Shown here: positions 1 to 8,370 of the stretch, in pieces | How positions within the stretch are numbered: the first letter of the stretch is position 1 | Layout of the letters: every line of letters begins with the position of its first letter | Origin: Clostridium manihotivorum | Lineage (GTDB): Bacteria; Bacillota; Clostridia; Clostridiales; Clostridiaceae | Assembly: GCF_004015185.1 (NCBI RefSeq) | Contig: NZ_CP025746.1 | Span: 5,349,776-5,413,775, forward strand | Direction of reading: 5' to 3' | DNA: 64,000 nucleotides | Translations under genes and position numbers: made by a program | Notes under the pieces: model-generated | The model's input: the letters and a program-made list of their open reading frames with translations, nothing else | Told to the model about the DNA's origin: nothing | Databases searched by the model: none

Positions 1-815
1 TTTTCATCTGTGCCAGTTATTAATGCTCTATTTAAATCAAAATCTGTGTTTTTAGTATAAAAGCTTTTATTTCTACCATTCATAGGAGAAAACCAATGCC
101 AGCACAAGGTTATTATAGCATCTGTATTTTTTGCCCAATTAATAGCAGTTTCCACACTACCTCTGTTATTTATAATTTCATCTATACACTGAAAATCACT
201 ATCTTCAGTATCAGTTGCTGAAGAATAACTTAATAAGTCAAAGCCTAATATTGATGGTAACTTTCCTGTGATTCTTTTTATATATTCCAGGTCACTTCCA
301 CTAGCTTTATTACAATGCTGTCCACTCAATATCCCTTTTCCATATATATTTGAGAAGAACTTCATTAAGCCTTTACACTCTTCAGTTGCATTTTGATTTG
401 AAAGTGTAAATTCTGGCCTACTCACAAAATAAGTTGTATCTTCTTGTATAGCTATATAATCCAAATTTACATAACCATATTGTTTTACTAGCTTTACACT
501 ATTCATACCTTCTTCTAACTTTAAACTTGATATCTCCTTAATGGTGAAACTATCCGCTGCATCGAACTTCAAACTTCCATAGCATTGATTATTTATAGCA
601 ATTCTATGAAGTGACTGCTCTCCTGGTAGTGCATAACTGATTTCTATTTTATAAAAACCACTATGAGGTATGTCAAATCGAAAATCTATAAAATCCCCTT
701 CATTAATCAAGGTCTCTATATAGGAATTTCCTTTATAGCCTTTAATTAAATTATTCATTTCACCTTTAGAAAAACTAGCATCAGTTGCATATATAATCTT
801 ATTAAATTCTTCCAT
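1..815 (-). CDS. CBM35-GH26 beta-mannanase-like protein (3' end outside the window)
   Basis: The first 271 codons are visible. Residues 1 to about 125 form a CBM35-like beta-sandwich, ending in a short LDYIAI strand. From about residue 150 the chain reads as a GH26 catalytic barrel: LSGQH, then ILGFDLLSYSS, then TLCWHWFSPMNGRNKSFYT, which is the family's conserved early block. GH26 enzymes cleave beta-1,4-mannan. The catalytic glutamates fall outside the window. The start ATG follows a clear GGAGGG site, and there is no signal peptide (the chain begins MEEFNK), so I infer a cytoplasmic enzyme acting on imported oligosaccharides. It lies on the same strand as, and just downstream of, the opp-type transporter operon. 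Confidence 0.85.
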   Translation of the reverse strand, partial: MEEFNKIIYATDASFSKGEMNNLIKGYKGNSYIETLINEGDFIDFRFDIPHSGFYKIEISYALPGEQSLHRIAINNQCYGSLKFDAADSFTIKEISSLKLEEGMNSVKLVKQYGYVNLDYIAIQEDTTYFVSRPEFTLSNQNATEECKGLMKFFSNIYGKGILSGQHCNKASGSDLEYIKRITGKLPSILGFDLLSYSSATDTEDSDFQCIDEIINNRGSVETAINWAKNTDAIITLCWHWFSPMNGRNKSFYTKNTDFDLNRALITGTDE

Positions 816-842
816 CTTCCCTCCACTTTTATATAACACATA

Positions 843-890
843 TATAGGGAACCAACTTCAACTATTAAGTTTTCATAAAGGTTCCCTATA
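843..890. repeat. R3 palindromic repeat, short internally deleted copy
   Basis: TATAGGGAACC and its exact reverse complement GGTTCCCTATA bound a 48-bp palindrome. The ends and flanking text match the full R3 copies elsewhere, but the centre is deleted. It lies between the small membrane protein and the GH26 gene, so it may also fold in the operon transcript. Confidence 0.75.
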
Positions 891-895
891 GTATC

Positions 896-1150
896 CTAAA
901 TATTTTTCTTAGTTAAATACCTAATAGGTATCATACCTCCAAGAATAATTATTAAATTAACTACAATTACCATGCAATAAACCACTTTTGCTGCTTCATT
1001 ATCTCTAGTAAGAAAAAATCCTATCAGAGATATTCCAAGCATTCCGCAAGAAACTGCCTGAATAAATCTTATAAATTTTAATATAGCTGATAGTTCTATT
1101 TTATCTTGCTTTCTAATCGCTTTTTTTCTATCTGTTGCACGTAATGACAT
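896..1150 (-). CDS. small two-helix membrane protein, function unknown
   Basis: An 84-residue protein with a basic, charged N-terminus (RKKAIRKQDK) and two predicted membrane helices at about residues 27-47 and 57-77. I do not recognise a family. Its start overlaps the last 55 bases of the oppF-like gene in another frame, but a strong GGGAGG site lies 9 bases before the ATG, which supports translation. It sits between the transporter ATPase and the GH26 mannanase in what looks like one transcript, so a role linked to that transporter is possible but unproven. Confidence 0.6.
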   Translation of the reverse strand: MSLRATDRKKAIRKQDKIELSAILKFIRFIQAVSCGMLGISLIGFFLTRDNEAAKVVYCMVIVVNLIIILGGMIPIRYLTKKNI

Positions 1151-2106
1151 GCTACATATCCTCCCTTATATTCCACTAACTCAGGCTCTTCCTTTTCACA
1201 TTTTTCAGTGTAATAAGGACATCTGGTATGAAACTTACATCCTGAAGGTGGATTTATTATACTCGGCATATCTAAGGTTCTTAACGGAAGTCCTTTTGAT
1301 CCACCATCTCTTCTTTTCCCTATACTTTGTGGAACTGCTGCTAAAAGTGCATGAAAGTATGGATGTTTAGGATTGTCTATAGCATCATAAATATTATTAA
1401 GTTCTATAACCTTTCCTAAATACATTACCACCAGTCTTCCATTCTTAGCTATATACCTTGCTGTAGCTAAGTCATGAGTTATATATACAAAAGAAATGTT
1501 ATATTTCTTATTCATCTTAGTCATTAAATCTATAAGCGAAATTCTTAAGGATACGTCAACCATCGATACTGGTTCATCCGCTACTATTAACTTTGGCTTT
1601 ACAGATAAAGCTCTTGCTAAAAGTATTCTCTGTCTTTGTCCACCGCTAAGTTGATGTGGATATTTATATAAAAACTGTTCTTGAGGAACTAATCCTACCT
1701 CTTCAAAATATTCCTTTAATATAGTTTCAGCTTCTTGCTTATTTCTTGCTATTTTATGCTGTAATAAAGGCATCGATAAGGACTGAAAGATTGTTCTATT
1801 AGGATTCAAAGCTGCAAAAGAATCTTGGTGAACCATCTGGACCCCTAATCTATAATCTCTGAATTCACTTCTTCTTAACTTGGAAATATCTTTTCCCTTA
1901 TAAACTATCTTCCCATAGGTTGGCTTGTGAATACCTACAATCATTTTACCTAATGTAGTTTTACCACAGCCACTCTCCCCAACAACAGCAACAATTTCTC
2001 CTTCTTCTATTTCTAGGTTAATCTTTGATAAAACACATACTTTTTGCTTTTTATTTACTCTATTATCAAAATACATAGAAGTATCTTCAACCTTAAGTAA
2101 ACTCAT
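1096..2106 (-). CDS. oligopeptide/oligosaccharide ABC transporter ATP-binding protein, OppF/DppF type
   Basis: A 336-residue ATPase with Walker A GESGCGKTT, signature LSGGQRQRI, Walker B LIVADEP and an H-loop ITHD. The C-terminal oligopeptide-transporter extension contains cysteines (SGCKFHTRCPYY...KCEKE...ACHY). I chose the ATG at 2106 because AAGGAAGGTG lies just upstream; a longer frame to 2130 has no such site. It follows the oppD-like gene almost directly and forms the ATPase pair with it on the cytoplasmic face. Family-5 transporters of this type carry peptides, nickel or oligosaccharides. The adjacent mannanase and alpha-galactosidase make a mannan-derived sugar the likelier cargo (inference). 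Confidence 0.9.
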   Translation of the reverse strand: MSLLKVEDTSMYFDNRVNKKQKVCVLSKINLEIEEGEIVAVVGESGCGKTTLGKMIVGIHKPTYGKIVYKGKDISKLRRSEFRDYRLGVQMVHQDSFAALNPNRTIFQSLSMPLLQHKIARNKQEAETILKEYFEEVGLVPQEQFLYKYPHQLSGGQRQRILLARALSVKPKLIVADEPVSMVDVSLRISLIDLMTKMNKKYNISFVYITHDLATARYIAKNGRLVVMYLGKVIELNNIYDAIDNPKHPYFHALLAAVPQSIGKRRDGGSKGLPLRTLDMPSIINPPSGCKFHTRCPYYTEKCEKEEPELVEYKGGYVACHYVQQIEKKRLESKIK

Positions 2107-2107
2107 T

Positions 2108-3127
2108 TTATGCACCTTCCTTTGCTGCATTCTTTATTAAATCTGCATACTTATAACATCTACTGCATTTATTATCATTTACTAGGTATAATTGCTCTGT
2201 CTTCTCTTTCTCACCTTCACATTGTCCACTCAAATATAAAGCACATCTAGGCGCAAACTTACACTGTTTAAAGTCTTGTATAAGATTTGGAGGTGAGCCA
2301 GGAATAGCCTTACGCTTGGTTATATCATCAGTTAACGTAGGAATAGCATGTAGAAGACCTTTAGTATAAGGATGGGAAGGTTCCTCAAACACATCTCCAA
2401 CCTCTCCATACTCAACAATCTCTCCTGCATACATTACTGCAATTCTATCTATTATACCTGATATTACAGAAATATCATGAGTTAAGAATATTAGGGTTAC
2501 TCCTAGATCATCATGTATTTGCTCTAGTAGGTCTAAGATATACCATTGAGTTATTACATCTAAAGCTGTAGTAGGCTCGTCTAATAGAATTATCTTGGGA
2601 TCTAATATAAGACTTAACGCTATGAGAACTCTTTGCTTCATACCTCCACTTAACTGATGTGGATAATATTCTAAAACACCTTTGTCTAGCCTTACATACT
2701 GAAGCACTTCCCCGGATCTTGTTATTATCTGTTCCTCTGTCATATTAGCATCATGAGCATGTACAGTTTCTATAAAATGTTCTTTAATTTTTAATACAGG
2801 ATTTAATGCATTTTGTGCCGCCTGAAAAACTGTAGCTATTTCACTCCATCTATACTCGCTAAATTCATCTTTACTCAGTTCTAAAAGGTTTACCTTTTCA
2901 TCATTTTCAGTGTAATAATATACTTCTCCTGAAGTTATTTTCCCTGGATTTTGAACTAAGTTCAATATTCCAGAGGCAAGCGTTGACTTACCACTACCAC
3001 TCTCTCCAATTATTCCTAATATTTCACCTTTATATATAGTAAAAGATACGTTATCACAAGCTCTTAGCTTTCCATTGTTCAGCATAAAATCAATTGTTAA
3101 GTTATTTACTTCTATCAATGGTTTCAT
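2108..3127 (-). CDS. ABC transporter ATP-binding protein, OppD/DppD type
   Basis: A 339-residue ATPase with Walker A GESGSGKST, signature LSGGMKQRV, Walker B IILLDEPTTALD and H-loop LTHD. The C-terminal oligo_HPY-type tail includes CKFAPRC and later NKCSRC. It starts after a TAGGAGGG site and ends one base before the oppF-like start, so the two are probably translated together. It pairs with OppF to energise the two permeases upstream. Substrate specificity is set by the binding protein and cannot be read from this subunit. Confidence 0.9.
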   Translation of the reverse strand: MKPLIEVNNLTIDFMLNNGKLRACDNVSFTIYKGEILGIIGESGSGKSTLASGILNLVQNPGKITSGEVYYYTENDEKVNLLELSKDEFSEYRWSEIATVFQAAQNALNPVLKIKEHFIETVHAHDANMTEEQIITRSGEVLQYVRLDKGVLEYYPHQLSGGMKQRVLIALSLILDPKIILLDEPTTALDVITQWYILDLLEQIHDDLGVTLIFLTHDISVISGIIDRIAVMYAGEIVEYGEVGDVFEEPSHPYTKGLLHAIPTLTDDITKRKAIPGSPPNLIQDFKQCKFAPRCALYLSGQCEGEKEKTEQLYLVNDNKCSRCYKYADLIKNAAKEGA

Positions 3128-3140
3128 TTATTTTTCCCTC

Positions 3141-4061
3141 CTATTTACGTAATCTTGGGTTCATAGCTTCATCTAAGCCATTTGCAAATAGATAACATCC
3201 TAGTTGGAAGAATAATATTCCCATTATAGGAGTTAGGAAATAAACTATTGGCCCAAGTCCACCATATAAAACTGCTGACTGAGACATAGCCATCTGCATC
3301 ATCATCCCCCAGTGACTACCTTGAAATGGAACTAATCCTAATACCATAAGTCCAACTGAAGTTATTATTGCACCCTTCATAATAGCAATGAAATTAATAG
3401 CTATAAATGAAGTTATATTAGGGATTATGTCTTTTACAATTATATTAAAGGTACTTATACCCATTATTCTGCTAACCTCTATAAAATCTTTGTGTCTTAT
3501 TACTAAAACTTGAGACCTTATAGCTTTTGCAAGCCCTGCCCAAGACCAGAGACTTAGTACTAGTCCAAAAAGCACATTATTAGTAACATTTATTACCATG
3601 GAAAGCACCATAGTTACAGGGAAGCTTGGCATTGTCAAAATTATATTTGTAATCATCATTAGAGCCTCATCAGTCTTTCCACCTACTAGTCCTGAAAGTA
3701 TACCCATGGTACAAGCAAATATTATAGAAAAAAGTGCAGCATAGAAAGCAACTAATAAAACTGATCTAGATCCTGTAATAAACTGGGAGAATATATCCCT
3801 TCCTGCATAATCGGTTCCTAGCCAATGCCTTGAGGAAGGTGGCTTCAATCTATCAAAATAATTAGATACCGGAGCTTTCACTATCATAGGACCAAATATT
3901 GATAAAATTAAAAAGAAGATTAATATTAAGAAACCTACTCTTGCCATCTTATTTTTCCATATAACCTGGAAAAATTCCTTAAGTGAATTTAAAAAACTAC
4001 CTTCTTTGCTATACCTATCTAATAATCCATTTTCATCATTCTTCTTAATACTATTCATCAT
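3141..4061 (-). CDS. ABC transporter permease, OppC/DppC type
   Basis: A 306-residue inner-membrane permease. A first helix lies near residues 42-62, followed by the family's extracellular segment with HWLGTDYAGRDIFSQ and a BPD_transp_1 core of about five helices. The cytoplasmic coupling loop has the EAA-like stretch around FIEVSRIMGIS. Two consecutive ATGs follow GGGAGAA. The gene begins 2 bases after the oppB-like stop, so the permeases are tightly coupled. Confidence 0.9.
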   Translation of the reverse strand: MMNSIKKNDENGLLDRYSKEGSFLNSLKEFFQVIWKNKMARVGFLILIFFLILSIFGPMIVKAPVSNYFDRLKPPSSRHWLGTDYAGRDIFSQFITGSRSVLLVAFYAALFSIIFACTMGILSGLVGGKTDEALMMITNIILTMPSFPVTMVLSMVINVTNNVLFGLVLSLWSWAGLAKAIRSQVLVIRHKDFIEVSRIMGISTFNIIVKDIIPNITSFIAINFIAIMKGAIITSVGLMVLGLVPFQGSHWGMMMQMAMSQSAVLYGGLGPIVYFLTPIMGILFFQLGCYLFANGLDEAMNPRLRK

Positions 4062-4063
4062 AT

Positions 4064-5038
4064 CTATTTCTCCCTTAATCTTGGATTCAATACGGTATAT
4101 AAAAATTCAGCTACTAATCCTGATAGTAAAACCATAACAATAATCATTAAGAACATACCTTGCATCAATGGATAATCTCTTCTAGATATAGCTGTTGATA
4201 AGTAATACCCAACTCCTGGATAAACAAAAAGATTTTCAATAAGTGGTGAACCACCAAACATCATTCCAAAAGAAATTGCAACACTTGTAACCATAGGAAG
4301 TACAGCATTTCTTCCTACATAACTAAAAACAATACGTTTATTTGAAAGACCTCTAGCTCTTGCATAATTTATATAGTCTTCTCCAAGCACAGACATACAG
4401 CTTGCCTTCATTCCCATGATCCATCCAGCAAGGGTTGTTACAAAGTATGCAAGTACAGGAAGTGCAGCATGATGCAAAACATCTATTATGAAAGGTGCAT
4501 TAAAACCAACCTCAACTGTAGAGCTGTAAGCTCCTTTAGATGGAAATAATCCTAAAGCAACTGAAAATAACACAATTAACAGATACGCAACTATATAGTC
4601 TGGAATAGAACCAAATATTGCTTGATATCCAGTTACAAAACCGTCTAATATATTACTTCTCTTCCACGCTACATAAATTCCTAGTATTACTCCAACAGAG
4701 AAAGATAATAATAATGATACCGAACATACTAGTAGAGTCCAAGGTAGTGCTCCCAAAACTATAGAGCTAACTTGACCTTTATATGACATTGATTGTCCTA
4801 AATTGCCTGTGGATATGTTCTTTACGTAAGTTACAAATCTTTTAACTACAGGTATATCTGGATCATAGTTTAGAGCAAGTTTTGCTTTACTCAAAGCTTG
4901 ATCGTATGGCATTTGGCTAGTCCTTATATATTCTTGTGCCAATGTATCTACAGGGTTTCCTGGCATTGCTTGTATTACGAAGAATACTAATAATAGGGAT
5001 GCTAGCATTGTTAATACACAAGATACTATTTTTTTCAT
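4064..5038 (-). CDS. ABC transporter permease, OppB/DppB type
   Basis: A 324-residue permease with an N-terminal helix (residues 4-24), the typical MPGNP segment after it, an extracellular domain, and a C-terminal BPD_transp_1 core with the coupling-loop motif DYINYARARGLS. It ends VLNPRLREK, as OppB proteins do. The ATG follows GGGAGGT. It is the first permease of the operon, about 150 bases after the binding-protein gene, and a stem-loop lies in that gap. Confidence 0.9.
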   Translation of the reverse strand: MKKIVSCVLTMLASLLLVFFVIQAMPGNPVDTLAQEYIRTSQMPYDQALSKAKLALNYDPDIPVVKRFVTYVKNISTGNLGQSMSYKGQVSSIVLGALPWTLLVCSVSLLLSFSVGVILGIYVAWKRSNILDGFVTGYQAIFGSIPDYIVAYLLIVLFSVALGLFPSKGAYSSTVEVGFNAPFIIDVLHHAALPVLAYFVTTLAGWIMGMKASCMSVLGEDYINYARARGLSNKRIVFSYVGRNAVLPMVTSVAISFGMMFGGSPLIENLFVYPGVGYYLSTAISRRDYPLMQGMFLMIIVMVLLSGLVAEFLYTVLNPRLREK

Positions 5039-5141
5039 TCTTCATTTACCTCCCTCATTTATGGATTAAGCTCTTCATTACAGAATTTATAAGACATCGA
5101 ATATCCAGTTACTATCTATTTTTCATGTCTTATGTATTTAA

Positions 5142-5174
5142 GTATGCCTCAAAGAATTTCTTTTTGAGGCATAC
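5142..5174 (-). other. intergenic stem-loop between oppA and oppB
   Basis: GTATGCCTCAAA and its exact reverse complement are separated by 9 bases. There is no long T-run on the minus strand, so it looks more like a stabilising or partial-termination hairpin than a full terminator. Such hairpins commonly let the binding protein be made in excess over the membrane subunits (inference). Confidence 0.6.
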
Positions 5175-5194
5175 ACTTATTTCCTTTTATTTAA

Positions 5195-7093
5195 TTACTT
5201 TATATAGTACATTTGGCCAGATCTTAAGGACTTTCCAAGTATTGCTGAAGTTGTACCGGACCAATAGAAATCCTTTAACTGTTCACCAGTCTTAGCTTCT
5301 GGCATTGATAGCTTTGGATTGTGTATTCTAAATATATAGTATTTTTCTGTTACAGGAAGATACCACATGTTGTCGTTAAAGAATTTAGCAAACTCCTCTG
5401 TCTTAGCTGAAACTTCCTTATCGTCCTTAGCACTGAAAAGTTCCATTTCTTTTTCTGAATACTTAAAGTCTTTGCCTGTTACTTCGTCCTTAAATACTAA
5501 TCCACCTGATGTAGGGAACTTTATATTCATCTTCTTACCATACCACCATATTCCATCATAAGCTTCATATGGATGTTGAGTATTAGTAGGACTTCCAAAT
5601 CCATCTACAACCATATGCGCATCGCCTGATGTAGAGTAATCGTTGTATGCTGCAGCTTCTTTAGGAGTAAATGTAGCATTTAAACCGAAATCCTTTAACA
5701 TATTAGCAGCTGCTTCTCCCATAACTACGAAGGCTGGGTATTCACCAACACCTGCAATCTTTATTTCTGGAGACTCTCCCTTTGAATTAACCCACTTTCC
5801 ACCTTTCTTTGACCAACCAGCTTCTTCTAGTAACTTTGTAGCCTTATCTTTGTCCATAGTATAGTTAGCTAAAGTCTTAAGAAAATCTTTTGATAAGTAT
5901 TTATCTCTAACTGAAGGAGGAAGTCCAACTCCATATTCATCCCCAAGTCTCATACCTGGTTCAGATACTGGTGCGATTTGAGCTTTATCTACAATGTAGG
6001 CTATAGCCTTTCTTACCCTAACATCATCAGTTGGAGCTTTATTTATATTAAAGCAGAAACCAAAGGAACTATATTCTGGTACTAATAGTTGTCTTATTGT
6101 ATCTTTATTGTTCTCAGCAACCTTCTTAGCCAAATCTGGAGAAATTCCCATACCTTCAGCATCATACTCTTTGTTCATTAAAGCGATTGCTGTAGATTCT
6201 GTAGTTGTTGGTCTTAATCCTCTTATTTTTTCTATTAGTGGCGGAGTTCTAAAATATTTATTTCTTTCAAATATTGTCTCTGAGGATGTTACCTTAGTTG
6301 GTACATATGCACCTGAGCACTTAATCTTAAGGATATCTGGAAGATAGTTATTAAATTCTTTTGTTGTATCAGCTACTAATTTATCTCCGTCTTTATTAAA
6401 CTTATAATTTTTGTTATCATCAAACTCTCTATATTTTTCAAAAGCAACTCTAAACTGCTCTGCCCACTTTCCATATTCAGAAGCTGAATATTTTACTGAA
6501 GATTTTAATATATAGTCAAGCAACAAATTTGCATCCTTGTTATACTTAATTTCTACTGTCAAATCATCTTTTTTAGTTACGCTATCAGCAAAATATGCAA
6601 TCTTGTTTACTGTCATATCAATAAAGGTATTACAAATTAAATCATCTGCATTAAGAGGACTTCCATCGCTCCATTTTAGATCCTTTTTTAAGGTCATTGT
6701 TAATACCTTATCCTTAAACTCATACTTTTCAAGTAATGATGGTTTAAAGGTCTTTTGGGGTTGTGAACTATAGTCACATAAATAATCATATATTATTGGT
6801 TCTACAGACCAGTCAGGTCCTCCGTTTACAGCAGGATTGCCATGACCAGCTGGCGGCGGCGTAAAGGATGTCATTGTAGTCAATACTGTGCCTTCTACCG
6901 GAGCTTTCTCTCCGTCTAATTTTGCATTAGTCAATTTGGTTTTGACCTGAGTTACACTGTCTTCAATACTTTTTGCAGAAGTGTCTGTAGATGCATTTTT
7001 ACTAGAATCGTCTCCACATCCCACAAATAAAGATGTACTCATGGCTAACACCATGGTTACAGCTAAAGCCTTAAATAACTTTGCTTTTTTCAT
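5195..7093 (-). CDS. extracellular solute-binding lipoprotein, family 5 (OppA-like)
   Basis: A 632-residue binding protein. MKKAKLFKA... with lipobox LFVGC gives a lipoprotein with Cys26 as the anchor, followed by a Ser/Asp/Asn-rich linker. The SBP_bac_5 fold begins near residue 85 and has the family block LKKDLKWSDGSPLNADD. I chose the ATG at 7093 because a GGAGGGGG site precedes it; the frame runs 7 codons further upstream without a better site. It is the first gene of the opp-type operon and sits behind a cre-overlapped promoter. Some family-5 proteins near glycosidase genes bind manno- or cello-oligosaccharides, so a sugar ligand is plausible here, but a peptide ligand is not excluded. 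Confidence 0.88.
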   Translation of the reverse strand: MKKAKLFKALAVTMVLAMSTSLFVGCGDDSSKNASTDTSAKSIEDSVTQVKTKLTNAKLDGEKAPVEGTVLTTMTSFTPPPAGHGNPAVNGGPDWSVEPIIYDYLCDYSSQPQKTFKPSLLEKYEFKDKVLTMTLKKDLKWSDGSPLNADDLICNTFIDMTVNKIAYFADSVTKKDDLTVEIKYNKDANLLLDYILKSSVKYSASEYGKWAEQFRVAFEKYREFDDNKNYKFNKDGDKLVADTTKEFNNYLPDILKIKCSGAYVPTKVTSSETIFERNKYFRTPPLIEKIRGLRPTTTESTAIALMNKEYDAEGMGISPDLAKKVAENNKDTIRQLLVPEYSSFGFCFNINKAPTDDVRVRKAIAYIVDKAQIAPVSEPGMRLGDEYGVGLPPSVRDKYLSKDFLKTLANYTMDKDKATKLLEEAGWSKKGGKWVNSKGESPEIKIAGVGEYPAFVVMGEAAANMLKDFGLNATFTPKEAAAYNDYSTSGDAHMVVDGFGSPTNTQHPYEAYDGIWWYGKKMNIKFPTSGGLVFKDEVTGKDFKYSEKEMELFSAKDDKEVSAKTEEFAKFFNDNMWYLPVTEKYYIFRIHNPKLSMPEAKTGEQLKDFYWSGTTSAILGKSLRSGQMYYIK

Positions 7094-7143
7094 TTTTCCC
7101 CCTCCATGATTCACAAATTTTAATAAATTGCCTTCATGTTTTG

Positions 7144-7180
7144 ATTATATTCAGGGAGATTTTACCTGTAAACGTTTATA
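7144..7180 (-). promoter_or_regulatory. promoter of the opp operon overlapped by a cre-like CcpA site
   Basis: On the minus strand TTTACA (7167-7172) and TATAAT (7144-7149) are separated by exactly 17 bases. The palindrome TATAAACGTTTACA (7167-7180) closely fits the CcpA cre consensus and contains the whole -35 box. I infer repression of the transporter/mannanase operon by preferred sugars through blocking of RNA polymerase. Confidence 0.75.
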
Positions 7181-7345
7181 GGCGCTTAGATGAAATATAG
7201 TTTATATTTAGTAATAATTGTATATACTTTTACTATATATAACCTTACTTTTATATAAACTATATTTAAAGATGTACCGCTTCAATCACAAATCTATATA
7301 AGTATAAAGTGATACGTACTAATGCTCTTATTGAATTTATTGCTA

Positions 7346-8143
7346 TTATATTGAGTCTTTATAGTAAATTGGTGCTACTCCATATTTCTTTTTAAACATT
7401 TTAGAGAAATTAAATATATCCTTGTAACCTGAGCTTCTAGCTGCCTCACTAGGTGTAAAGTTGTTCTTAACAATAAGCTTTGCTGCCTTTTCAAGTCTTA
7501 CATCAACAATATATTGTTTAGGGGACTTTCCTGTAAATTTCTTAAATATACTTGAAAAATAAACTCTATTTATACCTAAATATTTTGAAATATCCTCCAC
7601 TGTTATGTCATTCATATAATTTGCCATTATGTAGCTTTCAGCTTTAAGAACATATACCTTGGGAAATTCAACCACATCTTCAGTATTTTCAGCTTCTATT
7701 AACAAAGAAAACAATTCATATAACTTAGCTGTTAAGAAGATTTCTTTAGTTTGCTCTATTCTACTTGCTTCTAGCATTTCTTTAAAAATATACTCTGCAG
7801 CTTGACAGTAAAGTATATCCTTTTTCAAAAAGGTTGCTTTCTTAAATATATTACTTTCAGTATTACACTGAAAGCCTATCCAAATGTATTTCCAAGGATC
7901 ACTTTTATCAGCTTCATAGTAAGTTATCTCCTCAGGTCTTATAACAAAAATATTTCCCTTTCTTAAACTATACTTCTTTTCCTTAATAGTAAATGTGCCC
8001 TTTCCTCTTTCAATATAGTGAAGTAGATAATATTCTCTAGATGCTGGTCCAAATCCATGGCCACTATAGCATTCTTCAAAGCCGCATAATAATGGATTAA
8101 TCTCCTTAAAGTTTTGATTTAATAATATGATATCTTCTTTCAT
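7346..8143 (-). CDS. AraC-family transcriptional regulator
   Basis: A 265-residue protein with an N-terminal cupin-like sensor domain (about residues 20-110, with REYYLLHYIERGKG) and a C-terminal pair of AraC helix-turn-helix motifs (about 165-262, with ITVEDISKYLGINRVYFSSIFKK split by the usual linker). The ATG at 8143 is preceded by AAGAGGTGA; an upstream ATG 7 codons earlier has no site. It is divergent from the GH27 gene and upstream of the opp operon, so it is the likely local sugar-responsive activator. Confidence 0.88.
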   Translation of the reverse strand: MKEDIILLNQNFKEINPLLCGFEECYSGHGFGPASREYYLLHYIERGKGTFTIKEKKYSLRKGNIFVIRPEEITYYEADKSDPWKYIWIGFQCNTESNIFKKATFLKKDILYCQAAEYIFKEMLEASRIEQTKEIFLTAKLYELFSLLIEAENTEDVVEFPKVYVLKAESYIMANYMNDITVEDISKYLGINRVYFSSIFKKFTGKSPKQYIVDVRLEKAAKLIVKNNFTPSEAARSSGYKDIFNFSKMFKKKYGVAPIYYKDSI

Positions 8144-8370
8144 ATCGTCACCTCTTACATCCATAACTAGTATTTATAGCTTCATTTTTTATATAGTTAC
8201 AAAATGACAAACTAACCTTTCATTTATCAATGGATATACAAACAATAAATTGGTACTATTTACTGGAGTAGTAGCTATTTTACTATTACTTCAATACTAA
8301 TAATACTACTTATCCTTAGTATTTCAAGTATTAACCAATTACAAAAACACATTTGAAAGAGGGTTTTATT

